From NCBI RefSeq assembly GCF_007995065.1, contig NZ_VOQR01000001.1, forward strand, positions 685,001 through 749,000: a stretch of 64,000 bases of DNA, given 5' to 3'. The DNA is from Sphingomonas ginsenosidivorax. GTDB taxonomy: Bacteria > Pseudomonadota > Alphaproteobacteria > Sphingomonadales > Sphingomonadaceae. The translations under genes were made by a program, and so were the position numbers. Below are positions 1 through 7,997 of the stretch, piece by piece. The first letter of the stretch is position 1, and each line of letters begins with the position of its first letter. Below the pieces are notes generated by a model, which saw nothing but the letters and a program-made list of their open reading frames with translations, ran no database searches and had not been told where the DNA came from.

Positions 1-276
1 CGGCGCGTGGGGCTCCATCCCAACCTGGGATCTGCGATCGACGACCTGGTCGGGCAGGGGCTGCTCCCGGCCGAGATGCGCGCGGCGCACGACCTGCTCA
101 CCCGGCTGCTGGTCACGTTGCGGCTGGTCGCGCCCGATTCGCAGGTGCCCGGACCGGCGACGCAGGCGCTCGTCGCGCGTGCGCTGGGGCTGGCCGACTG
201 GACCGCGGTGGTTGCCACGCTGGCGACGACCCGGCAGGAGGTCGAGCGGACATGGCAGGAGCTGACCCGTGGTTGA
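1..276 (+). CDS. glnE: Glutamine synthetase adenylyltransferase, C-terminal end (partial)
   Basis: The frame is open from the first base to the TGA at 274-276, so only about the last 91 residues are present. They form an all-helical tail with Leu/Ala-rich heptads ending in EVERTWQELTRG, which resembles the end of the second nucleotidyltransferase half of GlnE, the enzyme that adenylylates and deadenylylates glutamine synthetase. From what I know of sphingomonads, glnE precedes a Bcp-type peroxiredoxin, and the next gene starts 8 bp inside this one, which suggests co-transcription. No catalytic motif lies in this fragment, so the call rests on the tail and the gene order. Confidence 0.6.
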   Translation, partial: RRVGLHPNLGSAIDDLVGQGLLPAEMRAAHDLLTRLLVTLRLVAPDSQVPGPATQALVARALGLADWTAVVATLATTRQEVERTWQELTRG

Positions 277-727
277 AGGCGACGAAATCCCCGACGTGAC
301 GGTGCTGATGGCGGATGGCCCGATGCCGCTCGCCGAGCTGGGCCTGCCGCTGGTGGTGTATTTCTATCCGAAGGACGACACCGCCGGCTGCACGCGGGAG
401 GGGCAGGACTTCACCGCGCTCGCCCCCGCCTTCGCAGAGGCCGGCGCGGTGGTGGTCGGGATTTCGAAGGACAGCCCCGAGGCGCACGCCAAGTTCACCG
501 CCAAGCACGCCTTGTCCGTGGCGCTGGCGACCGATCCCGACGGCAGCGTCTGCGAGGCGTTCGGCGTATGGGTCGAGAAGGCCATGTACGGCCGCAAGTA
601 TCTGGGAATCGAGCGTGCGACGTTCCTGTTCGGCGCCGATGGCAAGCTGGTCACGGCGTGGCGGAAGGTCCGCGTTCCGGGCCATGTCGACGCGGTCCTT
701 GCCGCGGTCGGCACGCTGCGCAGCTGA
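269..727 (+). CDS. bcp: Peroxiredoxin, Bcp/PrxQ family
   Basis: A 152-residue thiol peroxidase that would reduce hydrogen peroxide and organic hydroperoxides in the cytoplasm. The thioredoxin-fold active site is YFYPKDDTAGCT, with the peroxidatic Cys at residue 41 and the conserved Pro and Thr around it. The resolving Cys found five residues later in E. coli Bcp is absent (Gln46); the only other Cys is at residue 95, so the protein works either as a 1-Cys enzyme or with an unusual resolving Cys. The GTG start at 269 overlaps the preceding stop by 8 bp, indicating translational coupling. Family assignment is firm; the mechanism is open. Confidence 0.9.
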   Translation: MVEGDEIPDVTVLMADGPMPLAELGLPLVVYFYPKDDTAGCTREGQDFTALAPAFAEAGAVVVGISKDSPEAHAKFTAKHALSVALATDPDGSVCEAFGVWVEKAMYGRKYLGIERATFLFGADGKLVTAWRKVRVPGHVDAVLAAVGTLRS

Positions 728-928
728 ACTTGGCAGCAGGTCGCGGTTGTGGCGAAATCTTAGTTCGTTCCGACATTTGTGACTGTATTCAACGACTCGC
801 CGCGCGAAGCTGGCGGTCTGGCGCGCGGCTCTTGCCTGACTAAAGCGGATCGTTCCTAAACGCTCCTGTCTGATGGGCGGAGGGGCTGCACTTCAGGACC
901 GTATCCGGCGCTGCATTTCTCAGGGGGA

Positions 929-2131
929 ATGCGGCCCGTTCAATGTCGGGGACCAGTCATTATTTCCGTATCCGCAGCCGCCTTCGCCAGCCGTATCAAG
1001 CGCATGTTCGCGACGCGCGACGTTCTGTTCCACGATGGCCGCTCGCTGAAGCGCGTCAGCATCGGCGGCAAGAGCCAGGCCGTGATGGCCGCCATCGGCG
1101 CGGTGACGATCGGCTTCTCCGGCTACGGTGCCGCTGCCGCGACGGGTGTCGTCGCGACTGCCAGTTCGGACCAGCAGGTCGCGCACATGGAGCGCCAGAT
1201 TGGCCAGCTCCACGCCCGCGTCGCGACGATCCGCCGCACCGCCGAGGTTCATGCCCGCCGCATCGACCAGCGCCAGGCGCTGATCGCCGCCGCGATCACC
1301 GGCAAGGGTGATGCGAAGCAGCTCGCGCTCGCCACGCTCTCGATCGATCCCACCGCCGAGAAGGTTTCCGCCGACGTCGTCCGGCCGCTGGTCAAGGCAG
1401 AGGGACGCCAGGTCGTTCTCGCCGGTGCCGCGCAGCGCCTGCTCGACCAGCGCTATGCCGACACCACTGCCGCGGTTCGCAAGCTCGGCCTGCGCCCCGC
1501 GCGCATCGTGAAGCGCAGCGCCGCGGGCTCGGCTGCGATGGGTGGCCCGATGATCGATGCGGCCAGCGAGGAAGCAACCTCGGACCTGCGCGCCGACGCG
1601 CAGTTCCGCACGCTGTTCCAGACCTGGAAGAAGCTCGACACGCTGCAGCAGGGCGTGATTGCGATCCCGTCGGTCCATCCGGTCCACACGCTCGCCTTCA
1701 CCAGCAATTTCGGGATCCGCTCGGACCCGTTCCGCGGCACCGCGGCGATGCATGCCGGCGTCGATATCCCCGGCCCGGTCGGCACGCCGATCTACGCGAC
1801 CGCCGATGGCATCGTCAGCCATGCCGGCCTGCAGGGCGGGTACGGCAACCTCGTCGAGCTGAACCACGGCAAGGGCATCGCGACCCGCTACGGTCACCTG
1901 TCGAAGATCCTCGTCGCCGACAACGCCCGCGTGACCCGCGGCCAGCTGATCGCGCTGATGGGCTCGACCGGGCGCTCGACCGGTCCGCATCTGCATTACG
2001 AGGTCCGCATCGACGGCCATGCGGTAAACCCGGTGCCGTTCCTGACCACCGCGGACTACCTGCTCGCCGCGCAGGACCGCTCGGTCCGTGCGATCCCGAT
2101 CTCGACGACGGGCCCTGCCGCGCAGGACTGA
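929..2131 (+). CDS. M23 (LytM-type) peptidase, membrane-anchored
   Basis: A cell-wall endopeptidase-type protein, probably anchored in the inner membrane and acting on peptidoglycan cross-links in the periplasm. There is a hydrophobic segment at about residues 52-75, a coiled-coil/helical stretch at about 80-120, and a C-terminal LytM domain with a complete zinc set: His275 and Asp279 (HAGVD), His323 (YGHLS), and His354 and His356 (HLHYE). The domain should therefore be enzymatically active rather than an EnvC/NlpD-type degenerate one. The start is uncertain: ATG at 929 has GGGGGA only one base upstream, whereas ATG at 1004 would give a protein beginning MFATRDVLFHDG, a common look for this family. 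Confidence 0.88.
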   Translation: MRPVQCRGPVIISVSAAAFASRIKRMFATRDVLFHDGRSLKRVSIGGKSQAVMAAIGAVTIGFSGYGAAAATGVVATASSDQQVAHMERQIGQLHARVATIRRTAEVHARRIDQRQALIAAAITGKGDAKQLALATLSIDPTAEKVSADVVRPLVKAEGRQVVLAGAAQRLLDQRYADTTAAVRKLGLRPARIVKRSAAGSAAMGGPMIDAASEEATSDLRADAQFRTLFQTWKKLDTLQQGVIAIPSVHPVHTLAFTSNFGIRSDPFRGTAAMHAGVDIPGPVGTPIYATADGIVSHAGLQGGYGNLVELNHGKGIATRYGHLSKILVADNARVTRGQLIALMGSTGRSTGPHLHYEVRIDGHAVNPVPFLTTADYLLAAQDRSVRAIPISTTGPAAQD

Positions 2132-2175
2132 GCGCTCGTCGGCGGTCCTGCCCGACCGTCATCCTAGCCCCCTAT

Positions 2176-2256
2176 CGTCATCCTAGCGAAGGCTGGGATC
2201 TCGTGCGGCAAGGGCGTGGCCGATAACGGGAGACCCCACCTTCGCTGGGGTGACGG
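2176..2256. repeat. Dispersed palindromic element, copy 1
   Basis: An 81-bp element starting CGTCATCCTAGCGAAGGC and ending GGGGTGACGG, whose ends are inverted repeats of each other. A near-identical 82-bp copy lies at 55038-55119 and shares the central GGGATCT and ACGGGAGA blocks. A degenerate partial copy of the left end (GTCATCCTAG) sits just upstream at about 2158-2167. It occupies most of the M23 peptidase-erpA intergenic space. It could form a long hairpin in RNA from either strand. Confidence 0.8.
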
Positions 2257-2395
2257 ATGAGGTGTGAGGCACAAGGCAGCGGCTAGGTGACGCGTCGTTG
2301 GCTGCGTTGAAGCGTCGTCGCTGGACGACGAACCAGTAGCCGGCGCGGAGCGACCGCAGGTTGCCCCGCCCCCCGCGACGCCCTATCTCCACCCC

Positions 2396-2734
2396 ATGGC
2401 AACGCTGGCACCCGAGATCATCCTGACCCCCTCCGCGGCGGCGCGAGTCGCGGCGATCGCGTCCAAGCAGGGCAAGCCTGCAATCCTGCGCCTGTCGGTC
2501 GATGGCGGCGGCTGTTCGGGGTTCCAGTACAAGTTCGGCTTCGCCGACGCGGCGGAGAGCGACGACATCATCGCCGAGACCGATGGCGTCCGCCTGGTCG
2601 TCGACAGCGTCAGCATCGATCTCGTCCGCGGTTGCGCGGTCGACTATGTCGAATCGCTCGGCGGGGCTGCGTTCAAGGTCGAGAACCCGAACGCTGCGTC
2701 GGGCTGTGGCTGCGGTTCCAGTTTCGCGATCTGA
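2396..2734 (+). CDS. erpA: Iron-sulfur cluster insertion protein ErpA
   Basis: A-type carrier protein (HesB/IscA fold, 112 residues, normal family length) that passes 4Fe-4S clusters to apoproteins. The three conserved cysteines are present: Cys40 in DGGGCSGFQY and Cys104 and Cys106 in ASGCGCGSSF. The N-terminal IILTPSAAARV segment is typical of ErpA. It is followed 23 bp downstream by exonuclease III, so the two are probably one transcription unit. The long gap upstream is filled by a palindromic element, and I see no convincing promoter in it. Confidence 0.93.
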   Translation: MATLAPEIILTPSAAARVAAIASKQGKPAILRLSVDGGGCSGFQYKFGFADAAESDDIIAETDGVRLVVDSVSIDLVRGCAVDYVESLGGAAFKVENPNAASGCGCGSSFAI

Positions 2735-2757
2735 TCCGCCGCGCTAAGCGTGGCCGC

Positions 2758-3522
2758 ATGAAAATCGTTACCTACAACGTCAACGGCATCAAGGCGCGGC
2801 TGCCGCGGCTGGTCGAATATCTGATCGAGCAACAGCCCGACATCGTCTGCCTGCAGGAGCTGAAGGCCGAGGCGTTTCCGATCGCGGAGATCGAGGAGCT
2901 CGGTTACGGCGCGATCTGGCACGGCCAGAAGAGCTGGAACGGCGTCGCGATCCTCGCCAGGGGCAGCACGCCGGTCGAACGCCAGCGCGGGCTGGAGGGT
3001 GAACCCGAGGACGAGCATAGCCGCTATCTGGAGGCGGAGGTCGACGGCCTCGTCGTCGGCGCGCTCTATCTGCCCAACGGCAATCCGCAGCCGGGGCCCA
3101 AGTTCGACTACAAGCTGCGCTGGATGGACCGGCTCGCGGCGCGTGCGCGCGCTCTGCTCGCGGAGGAGAAACCGGCGGTGATCGCCGGCGACTTCAACGT
3201 CATCGCGAACGACGACGATACCTTCTCGGTGCGCGCGATGCAGGACGACGCGCTGATGCAGCCCGAGAGCCGCGAACGCTACCGCGCGTTGGTGGCGCAG
3301 GGGTGGACCGATTCGCTCCGCACGCAATTCCCCAAGGGCAAGGTGTGGACGTTCTGGGACTATCAGGCGGGGGCGTGGCCGCGCGATGCCGGGTTCCGGA
3401 TCGATCATCTGCTGCTCAGCCCACAGGCCGCCGATCGGATGATCGACGCGGGCGTCGACAAGGCCTATCGCGGCCGCGAAAAGGCCAGCGACCATGCGCC
3501 GACCTGGGTACGCCTGCGATAA
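2758..3522 (+). CDS. xth: Exodeoxyribonuclease III (AP endonuclease)
   Basis: A 254-residue member of the exonuclease III/APE1 family, which cleaves DNA at abasic sites and removes 3' blocking groups in base-excision repair. Visible motifs are MKIVTYNVNGIKAR at the start, LQELK with the metal ligand Glu34, the AGDFNV segment, and the C-terminal SDHAPTW with the catalytic His. The ATG at 2758 is chosen because it gives the canonical N-terminus; in-frame sequence further upstream belongs to the overlapping region of erpA. The next gene begins 9 bp downstream. Confidence 0.95.
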   Translation: MKIVTYNVNGIKARLPRLVEYLIEQQPDIVCLQELKAEAFPIAEIEELGYGAIWHGQKSWNGVAILARGSTPVERQRGLEGEPEDEHSRYLEAEVDGLVVGALYLPNGNPQPGPKFDYKLRWMDRLAARARALLAEEKPAVIAGDFNVIANDDDTFSVRAMQDDALMQPESRERYRALVAQGWTDSLRTQFPKGKVWTFWDYQAGAWPRDAGFRIDHLLLSPQAADRMIDAGVDKAYRGREKASDHAPTWVRLR

Positions 3523-3531
3523 GGGACGGAT

Positions 3532-4335
3532 ATGATCGGACGACTGGGGCTGTTCGGGCTCGCGATGATGGCGGCGACACCCGCGCTGGCGCAGGCGGAC
3601 GAACCGCGTTTCTGCCCCAACCGGCCGAGCATCGGATCCTCGGCCTGCGTCACCGAGCCGGGCAGGGTCCAGGCCGAGATGTCCGGGATCGACTGGACGC
3701 GCGACGACAGCGCCGATTCGCGCGAGGACACGATACTCTCGGGGGATCTGCTGGTGCGGATCGGCCTGGGTATTACGACCGAGGCGGAGATCGGCTGGAC
3801 CGGGTTCGGCCATGCCCGCACGCGCGACAAGACGACCGGCGCCATCGACACCGTCAACGGCGTCGGCGACGTCCGGCTTGCCCTGCGCCAGAACCTCGCC
3901 AACCCAGACGGAAAGGGCCTGTCCTACGGCATCGAGCCGTTCGTCACGCTGCCGGTCGGGCGCGACCCGATCGGGCAGGGCGATTGGGGGACGGGGGTCA
4001 TCGTGCCCGTGACCTACGACCTGTCGGACACGGTGAACCTGGCGCTGACCAGCGAAGTGGACGCGATGCCCGACCAGGACGCGCATGGCCGGCACCTGGC
4101 CTATAGCGAGATCGTGGGCTTGGGTTACGCACTAAGCAAGCAATGGAGCGTGGTCGGCGAACTGTCGGTCGCGCGCGACGACGATCCGGCCGACCGGCAT
4201 ACCGAGGCGGTTGCCGCAGGCTCGTTCGCGTGGCAACCGCGCAACGGACTTCAGTTCGACCTGCTCGGGGCGGTCGGGCTGAACCATGCCGCACCGGACG
4301 TGCGGCTGGTGACGGGCGGCGCGATCCTGTTCTGA
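3532..4335 (+). CDS. Outer-membrane beta-barrel protein, transporter-like
   Basis: A 267-residue exported protein with a signal peptide (hydrophobic stretch at about residues 3-19, cleavage after ALAQA). The mature part is built of alternating amphipathic strands separated by short turns and ends in an aromatic residue (GGAILF), the usual outer-membrane insertion signal. It resembles the poorly characterised putative MetA-pathway transporter family of small barrels. Two cysteines (FCPNRPSIGSSAC) near the N-terminus could form a disulfide. No substrate can be inferred. It sits 9 bp after xth and is followed by a strong palindromic terminator. Confidence 0.7.
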   Translation: MIGRLGLFGLAMMAATPALAQADEPRFCPNRPSIGSSACVTEPGRVQAEMSGIDWTRDDSADSREDTILSGDLLVRIGLGITTEAEIGWTGFGHARTRDKTTGAIDTVNGVGDVRLALRQNLANPDGKGLSYGIEPFVTLPVGRDPIGQGDWGTGVIVPVTYDLSDTVNLALTSEVDAMPDQDAHGRHLAYSEIVGLGYALSKQWSVVGELSVARDDDPADRHTEAVAAGSFAWQPRNGLQFDLLGAVGLNHAAPDVRLVTGGAILF

Positions 4336-4364
4336 CTGTTCTCCCGCCTTCGCGGGAGAACAGT
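4335..4364. terminator. Bidirectional hairpin terminator
   Basis: A perfect 13-bp inverted repeat, ACTGTTCTCCCGC / GCGGGAGAACAGT, around a CTTC loop. It begins on the last base of the barrel-protein stop codon and lies between two converging genes. No T-run follows on either strand, so it may work as a stem-only barrier or be a copy of the CCCGCCTTCGCGGG palindrome also present at 13923-13975. Confidence 0.7.
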
Positions 4365-4373
4365 AGCGGCGCG

Positions 4374-5525
4374 TTAGAGCGTCTTGCCGTAGACCTGGTA
4401 TACCTTGTTCATGCGACTCTCGATCGTCTCGGCGATCGAGCGCATTCCCTGGTTGTCGTCAAGGATCCAGCCGATCTCCGCGCGCTTCGCGTCGTAATTG
4501 GCGACCGAGGCGCGGCGGATATATTCGATCATCATGAAGGCGAGCTGGCTCGCCATCCGCGACGATTGCAGCTCCTTGACGACGCCCATCAACGGCACGC
4601 GCACGGTGCGGACCTTGGGCTTGCGCAGCCACCACAGCAGTTTCGCCCAGCCGAACGGGAACAGGCTGCCGTTCAGCGGCTTGATCGGCTCGTTGAGATC
4701 GGGAAGCGTGATCATGAACGCGGCCGGCTTGCCGTCGACCTCGGCGATGCGGATCAGGTCGTTGAACACGATCGGCTTCAGCTTGACGCCGACGTCCTTG
4801 ATCTCGGGTTCGGTGAGCGGCACGAACCCCCAATTGTCCGACCAGGCATCGTTGAGGATGCCGAGGATGATCGCTGCCTCTTCCTCGAACCTGGTCTTGT
4901 CGACCTCGCGGATGACGATGCGCGGGTTGTTCTCGCCCGACTTGATGATCCGCTGGACGATCGGCGGGAAGTTGCGCGTGACGTCGACCTCATAGGTCAT
5001 CAGCTGCTTGACCGGCTCGTATCCCGCGCCCTCGATCCAGCCGCGATAGTCCGGCTTGGCATGGCCCATCATGATCGTCGGCGGATGGTCGTAGCCCTCG
5101 ATCAGCAGCCCGGGCTCCTCCCAGATCGACATGCTGATCGGGCCCAGCGCGCGGGTCATGCCCTGGCCGCGCAGCCAGTCCTCGGCGGTCGCGATCAGCT
5201 CTGCCCCGGTCGCTGCATCCTCGGCGTCGAACAGCCCCCATTGGCCGACGCCCGGGCCGAAGCCCTGCGCCGACGGCATCGTCAGCGCCAGCGTGTCGAT
5301 ATGCGCCGATATCCGCCCGATGACGCGGCCGTCGCGCTCGGCAAGGAACAGCTGCGCCTTGGCATGGCTGAACCAGCCATTCTTCTCGGGCGTGATCAGC
5401 CCCAGCGCCTCACCCTTCAGCGGCGGCACCCAGTTGGGATCGTCGGCATAGAGGCGAAAGGGCAGGTCGACGAAGGCCTTGCGGTCGCGCTTCGAGTCGA
5501 TCGGACGGATAACGGTGGTGGCCAA
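4374..5525 (-). CDS. GNAT-fold N-acyltransferase; candidate bacterial ceramide synthase
   Basis: A protein of about 383 residues with the look of a double GNAT fold: an N-terminal half with RLYADDPNWVPPLKGEAL and LFLAERDGRVIGRISAHID (beta4/loop of an acetyltransferase), and a C-terminal end YDAKRAEIGWILDDNQGMR followed by RMNKVYQVYG, typical of the family terminus. No DNA-binding or transport features are seen. Its position near spt, acp and cerR makes it a candidate for the N-acyltransferase that forms ceramide in Caulobacter (bCerS); that is inference from family type and neighbourhood. I place the start at TTG 5525, preceded by AAGGCG; an ATG at 5609 would add 28 unconserved-looking residues. 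Confidence 0.65.
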   Translation of the reverse strand: MATTVIRPIDSKRDRKAFVDLPFRLYADDPNWVPPLKGEALGLITPEKNGWFSHAKAQLFLAERDGRVIGRISAHIDTLALTMPSAQGFGPGVGQWGLFDAEDAATGAELIATAEDWLRGQGMTRALGPISMSIWEEPGLLIEGYDHPPTIMMGHAKPDYRGWIEGAGYEPVKQLMTYEVDVTRNFPPIVQRIIKSGENNPRIVIREVDKTRFEEEAAIILGILNDAWSDNWGFVPLTEPEIKDVGVKLKPIVFNDLIRIAEVDGKPAAFMITLPDLNEPIKPLNGSLFPFGWAKLLWWLRKPKVRTVRVPLMGVVKELQSSRMASQLAFMMIEYIRRASVANYDAKRAEIGWILDDNQGMRSIAETIESRMNKVYQVYGKTL

Positions 5526-5655
5526 ATGACGACGCCTTGTTGTTCGGGGGCATTCGTTCCCTTGGGCAGACGCCTGTGTCAAGGCGATGGCGCAACGCAG
5601 CGTTTCCAAACGGCGCCGGGCTGTAAAGTCACTGTCTCGCCATTATCTACCGGTA

Positions 5656-6759
5656 ATGGATAGCCTTATGGACAGCTCGCTCGCTCTTTCGCGCGGCCCC
5701 GCCACGGCGGCGCCGATCTCGCAGCCCACGCACCGGGTCGCCGACGACAAGGCGATGTTGCGGACCGCGGCGGAGGCGACGCGCGACCTGATCACGCCGA
5801 GCCGCGCGATCTACTGGGGCGACCTGCTCGCCTCGGTCGGCATCGGCTATGGCGCGCTCGGCATCGCGGTGACCACTGCGTCGACCGGGTGGATGATCGC
5901 CGCCGGGGTCGTCTCGGTGCTCGCGCTGTACCGCGCGCTCAGCTTCATCCACGAGCTCACGCATATCAAGCATGCCGCGCTGCCCGGGTTCCGGGCGGGC
6001 TGGAACGCGCTGGTCGGCGTACCGATGATGGTGCCGTCGTTCATGTACGAGGGCGTCCACAACCTCCACCATGCCAAGACGCGCTACGGCACGTCGGAGG
6101 ATCCCGAATATCTGCCGCTCGCGCTGATGAAGCCGTGGACGTTGCCGCTGTTCATCCTCGTCTCGGCGCTGGCGCCGGTCGGGCTGCTGATCCGCTACGG
6201 TGTGCTGGCGCCCTTGTCCGCGGTGATCCCGGGGTTCCGCAAGGTCGTCGTCGAGCGTTATTCGGCGCTGTCGATCAACCCGTCGTTCCGCCGCCGCCTG
6301 CCCGAGGGCGAGTTCCGTGCGCAGTGGCTCAGGACCGAGGTCGCGACGTCGATCTGGGCGGTCGCGCTGCTGACGATGGTCGTGACCGGCGTCATTCCGC
6401 TCCACGGGTTCGCGATCGCGATGGTGGTCGGCTCGGCCGTCGCCGTGCTCAACCAGGTCCGCACGCTGGTCGCGCATCTCTGGGAGAATGAGGGCGAAGT
6501 GATGAGCGTCACCGCGCAGTATCTCGACAGCGTCAACGTGCCGCCGCCGGCGCTGCTGCCGATGCTGTGGGCGCCGGTCGGCCTGCGCTACCACGCGCTG
6601 CATCACCTGTTGCCCGGCGTTCCGTACCACGCGCTGGGCGAGGCGCATCGCCGGCTCTCTGGCACGCTCGATGCGATGTCGCCTTATCACAAGGCGAGCT
6701 ATCCGGGTCTGCCAGGGCTGGTCGGCAAGATCGCCCGCAGCACGATGGTGGCGCGGTAA
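5656..6759 (+). CDS. Fatty acid desaturase family protein (membrane di-iron)
   Basis: An integral membrane desaturase/hydroxylase of about 367 residues. The three histidine clusters that bind the di-iron centre are visible: HELTH, HNLHH and HALHH, with hydrophobic helices between the first two and before the third. The enzyme would introduce a double bond or hydroxyl into an acyl or sphingoid chain. It is divergent from the N-acyltransferase gene and close to the sphingolipid genes, so a lipid-A-replacing sphingolipid substrate is possible but unproven. ATG 5656 and ATG 5668 are both possible starts; in-frame sequence upstream of 5656 is basic and unlike the family. Confidence 0.85.
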   Translation: MDSLMDSSLALSRGPATAAPISQPTHRVADDKAMLRTAAEATRDLITPSRAIYWGDLLASVGIGYGALGIAVTTASTGWMIAAGVVSVLALYRALSFIHELTHIKHAALPGFRAGWNALVGVPMMVPSFMYEGVHNLHHAKTRYGTSEDPEYLPLALMKPWTLPLFILVSALAPVGLLIRYGVLAPLSAVIPGFRKVVVERYSALSINPSFRRRLPEGEFRAQWLRTEVATSIWAVALLTMVVTGVIPLHGFAIAMVVGSAVAVLNQVRTLVAHLWENEGEVMSVTAQYLDSVNVPPPALLPMLWAPVGLRYHALHHLLPGVPYHALGEAHRRLSGTLDAMSPYHKASYPGLPGLVGKIARSTMVAR

Positions 6760-6792
6760 CTTCTCGACGTTTCCGGGGGAGAGCTGCGCTTT

Positions 6793-6887
6793 CCCCCGTC
6801 ATCCTGACGAAAGTCAGGATCCAGAGTTACAGGTGGCAGCTTTAGTTACCCTGGGTCCTGGCTTTCCTCAGGATGACGGTGTGGGGG
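6793..6887. repeat. Long palindromic intergenic element
   Basis: Arms CCCCGTCATCCTGACGAAAG at the left and TTCCTCAGGATGACGG followed by GTGGGG at the right are imperfect inverted repeats spanning about 95 bp, with further pairing inside (AGGATCCAGAG with CTGGGTCCT). It fills the gap between the converging desaturase and lptG genes and could act as a bidirectional terminator. The GTCATCCT...AGGATGAC ends resemble those of the 81-bp elements at 2176 and 55038, but the body is different. Confidence 0.65.
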
Positions 6888-6899
6888 ATACGCGACCCC

Positions 6900-7997
6900 C
6901 TATTCCTCGCTGCGGATCAGCACCGCTTCGCCGATCAGGAAGAAGAGCAGGAACGGCGCCCAGGCGGCGAGGAACGGCGGGTAGGCGCCGAGATTGCCCA
7001 TCGCGAGCGCGAAATTGTCCGCGACGAAATAGGCGAAGCCCAGCGCCATCCCGATCACCGCGCGGATGAACAGCTTGCCTGAGCGCGCGATTCCGAACGC
7101 GGCGACCGCGCCCAGCAGCGGCATCAGCACCGCCGACAACGGCCCCGACAATTTGTGCCACAGCGACCCCTCGAGCGCCTTGGTCGGGCGACCGGCATCG
7201 GACAGGTCCGCGATCGCCGACTTCAGCGCGCCGAACGACAGGCCGTCGGCGTCGACGCTCGACAGCGTGAACTGGTCGGGACGGACGTTCTTGGCGACCA
7301 CCGCCGTGCCGAGCTGGGTCACGGTGCCCTTCGCGACGTCGAACCGGTTGGCAGGCCAGATCGCCCAGCCGCCGGCGACGCGCCGGCCATGGTCAGCGTG
7401 GACCACCGCCACGAGGTTGCCGCCGGTCCGGTCGTAGAGCGTTACGCCGCCGAGCCGTGCGGCGTTGCCGCGGCCGCGGATCTGCGCGACCTCGATCAGG
7501 TCGTCGCCGTCGCGGACCCAGACATTGGTGCGATCGCCGCGATCGATCGGCAGGCGGCCGTAATCGACCTTCTGCCACTGGTCGAGCGTCGCGGTCGCGC
7601 GCGCGACGACGCGGTCGCTGAACACGAAGCTGATCACCGCGATGCCCATGCTCGCCACCAGCAGCGGCGCGAGCACCTGGTGCGCCGACAGGCCGGAACC
7701 CTTGAGCGCGATGATCTCGCTGTTCTGGTTCATCGTGATCAGCGTCAGGATGGTGCCGAGCAGCACCGAGAAGGGCAGGAAACGCGCGATGATCTGCGGC
7801 ACGCGCAGCCCGACATAATGCCAGACTTGTGCGTCGCCATTGCCCGGGAAGGCCAGGATCCGGCCGGATTCGCTGAGCAGGTCGAGCGCCTGCAGCACCA
7901 GAACCAGCGCGGCCAGGACTGCGAAGGTCCGGACGAGGAACAGCCGCGCCATGTAGATCGCGACGGTGCGCGACGGGAAGAAACTGGTGAAGGTCAT
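6900..7997 (-). CDS. lptG: LPS/outer-membrane lipid export permease LptG
   Basis: A 365-residue member of the YjgP/YjgQ permease family, one of the two membrane subunits of the LptB2FG transporter that extracts lipopolysaccharide from the inner membrane. The order is typical: N-terminal helices (about 14-120), a periplasmic jellyroll (about 140-255), then three C-terminal helices ending near LLFFLIGEAVLI. The start overlaps the 3' end of lptF by 4 bp, so the two are translationally coupled. Many sphingomonads carry glycosphingolipid instead of LPS, so the cargo here may be a sphingolipid. Confidence 0.92.
   Translation of the reverse strand: MTFTSFFPSRTVAIYMARLFLVRTFAVLAALVLVLQALDLLSESGRILAFPGNGDAQVWHYVGLRVPQIIARFLPFSVLLGTILTLITMNQNSEIIALKGSGLSAHQVLAPLLVASMGIAVISFVFSDRVVARATATLDQWQKVDYGRLPIDRGDRTNVWVRDGDDLIEVAQIRGRGNAARLGGVTLYDRTGGNLVAVVHADHGRRVAGGWAIWPANRFDVAKGTVTQLGTAVVAKNVRPDQFTLSSVDADGLSFGALKSAIADLSDAGRPTKALEGSLWHKLSGPLSAVLMPLLGAVAAFGIARSGKLFIRAVIGMALGFAYFVADNFALAMGNLGAYPPFLAAWAPFLLFFLIGEAVLIRSEE

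Noticed and set aside
2183..2392. A reverse-strand frame of 69 codons before erpA
   Set aside because: Most of it is the palindromic element; no ribosome-binding site or motif.
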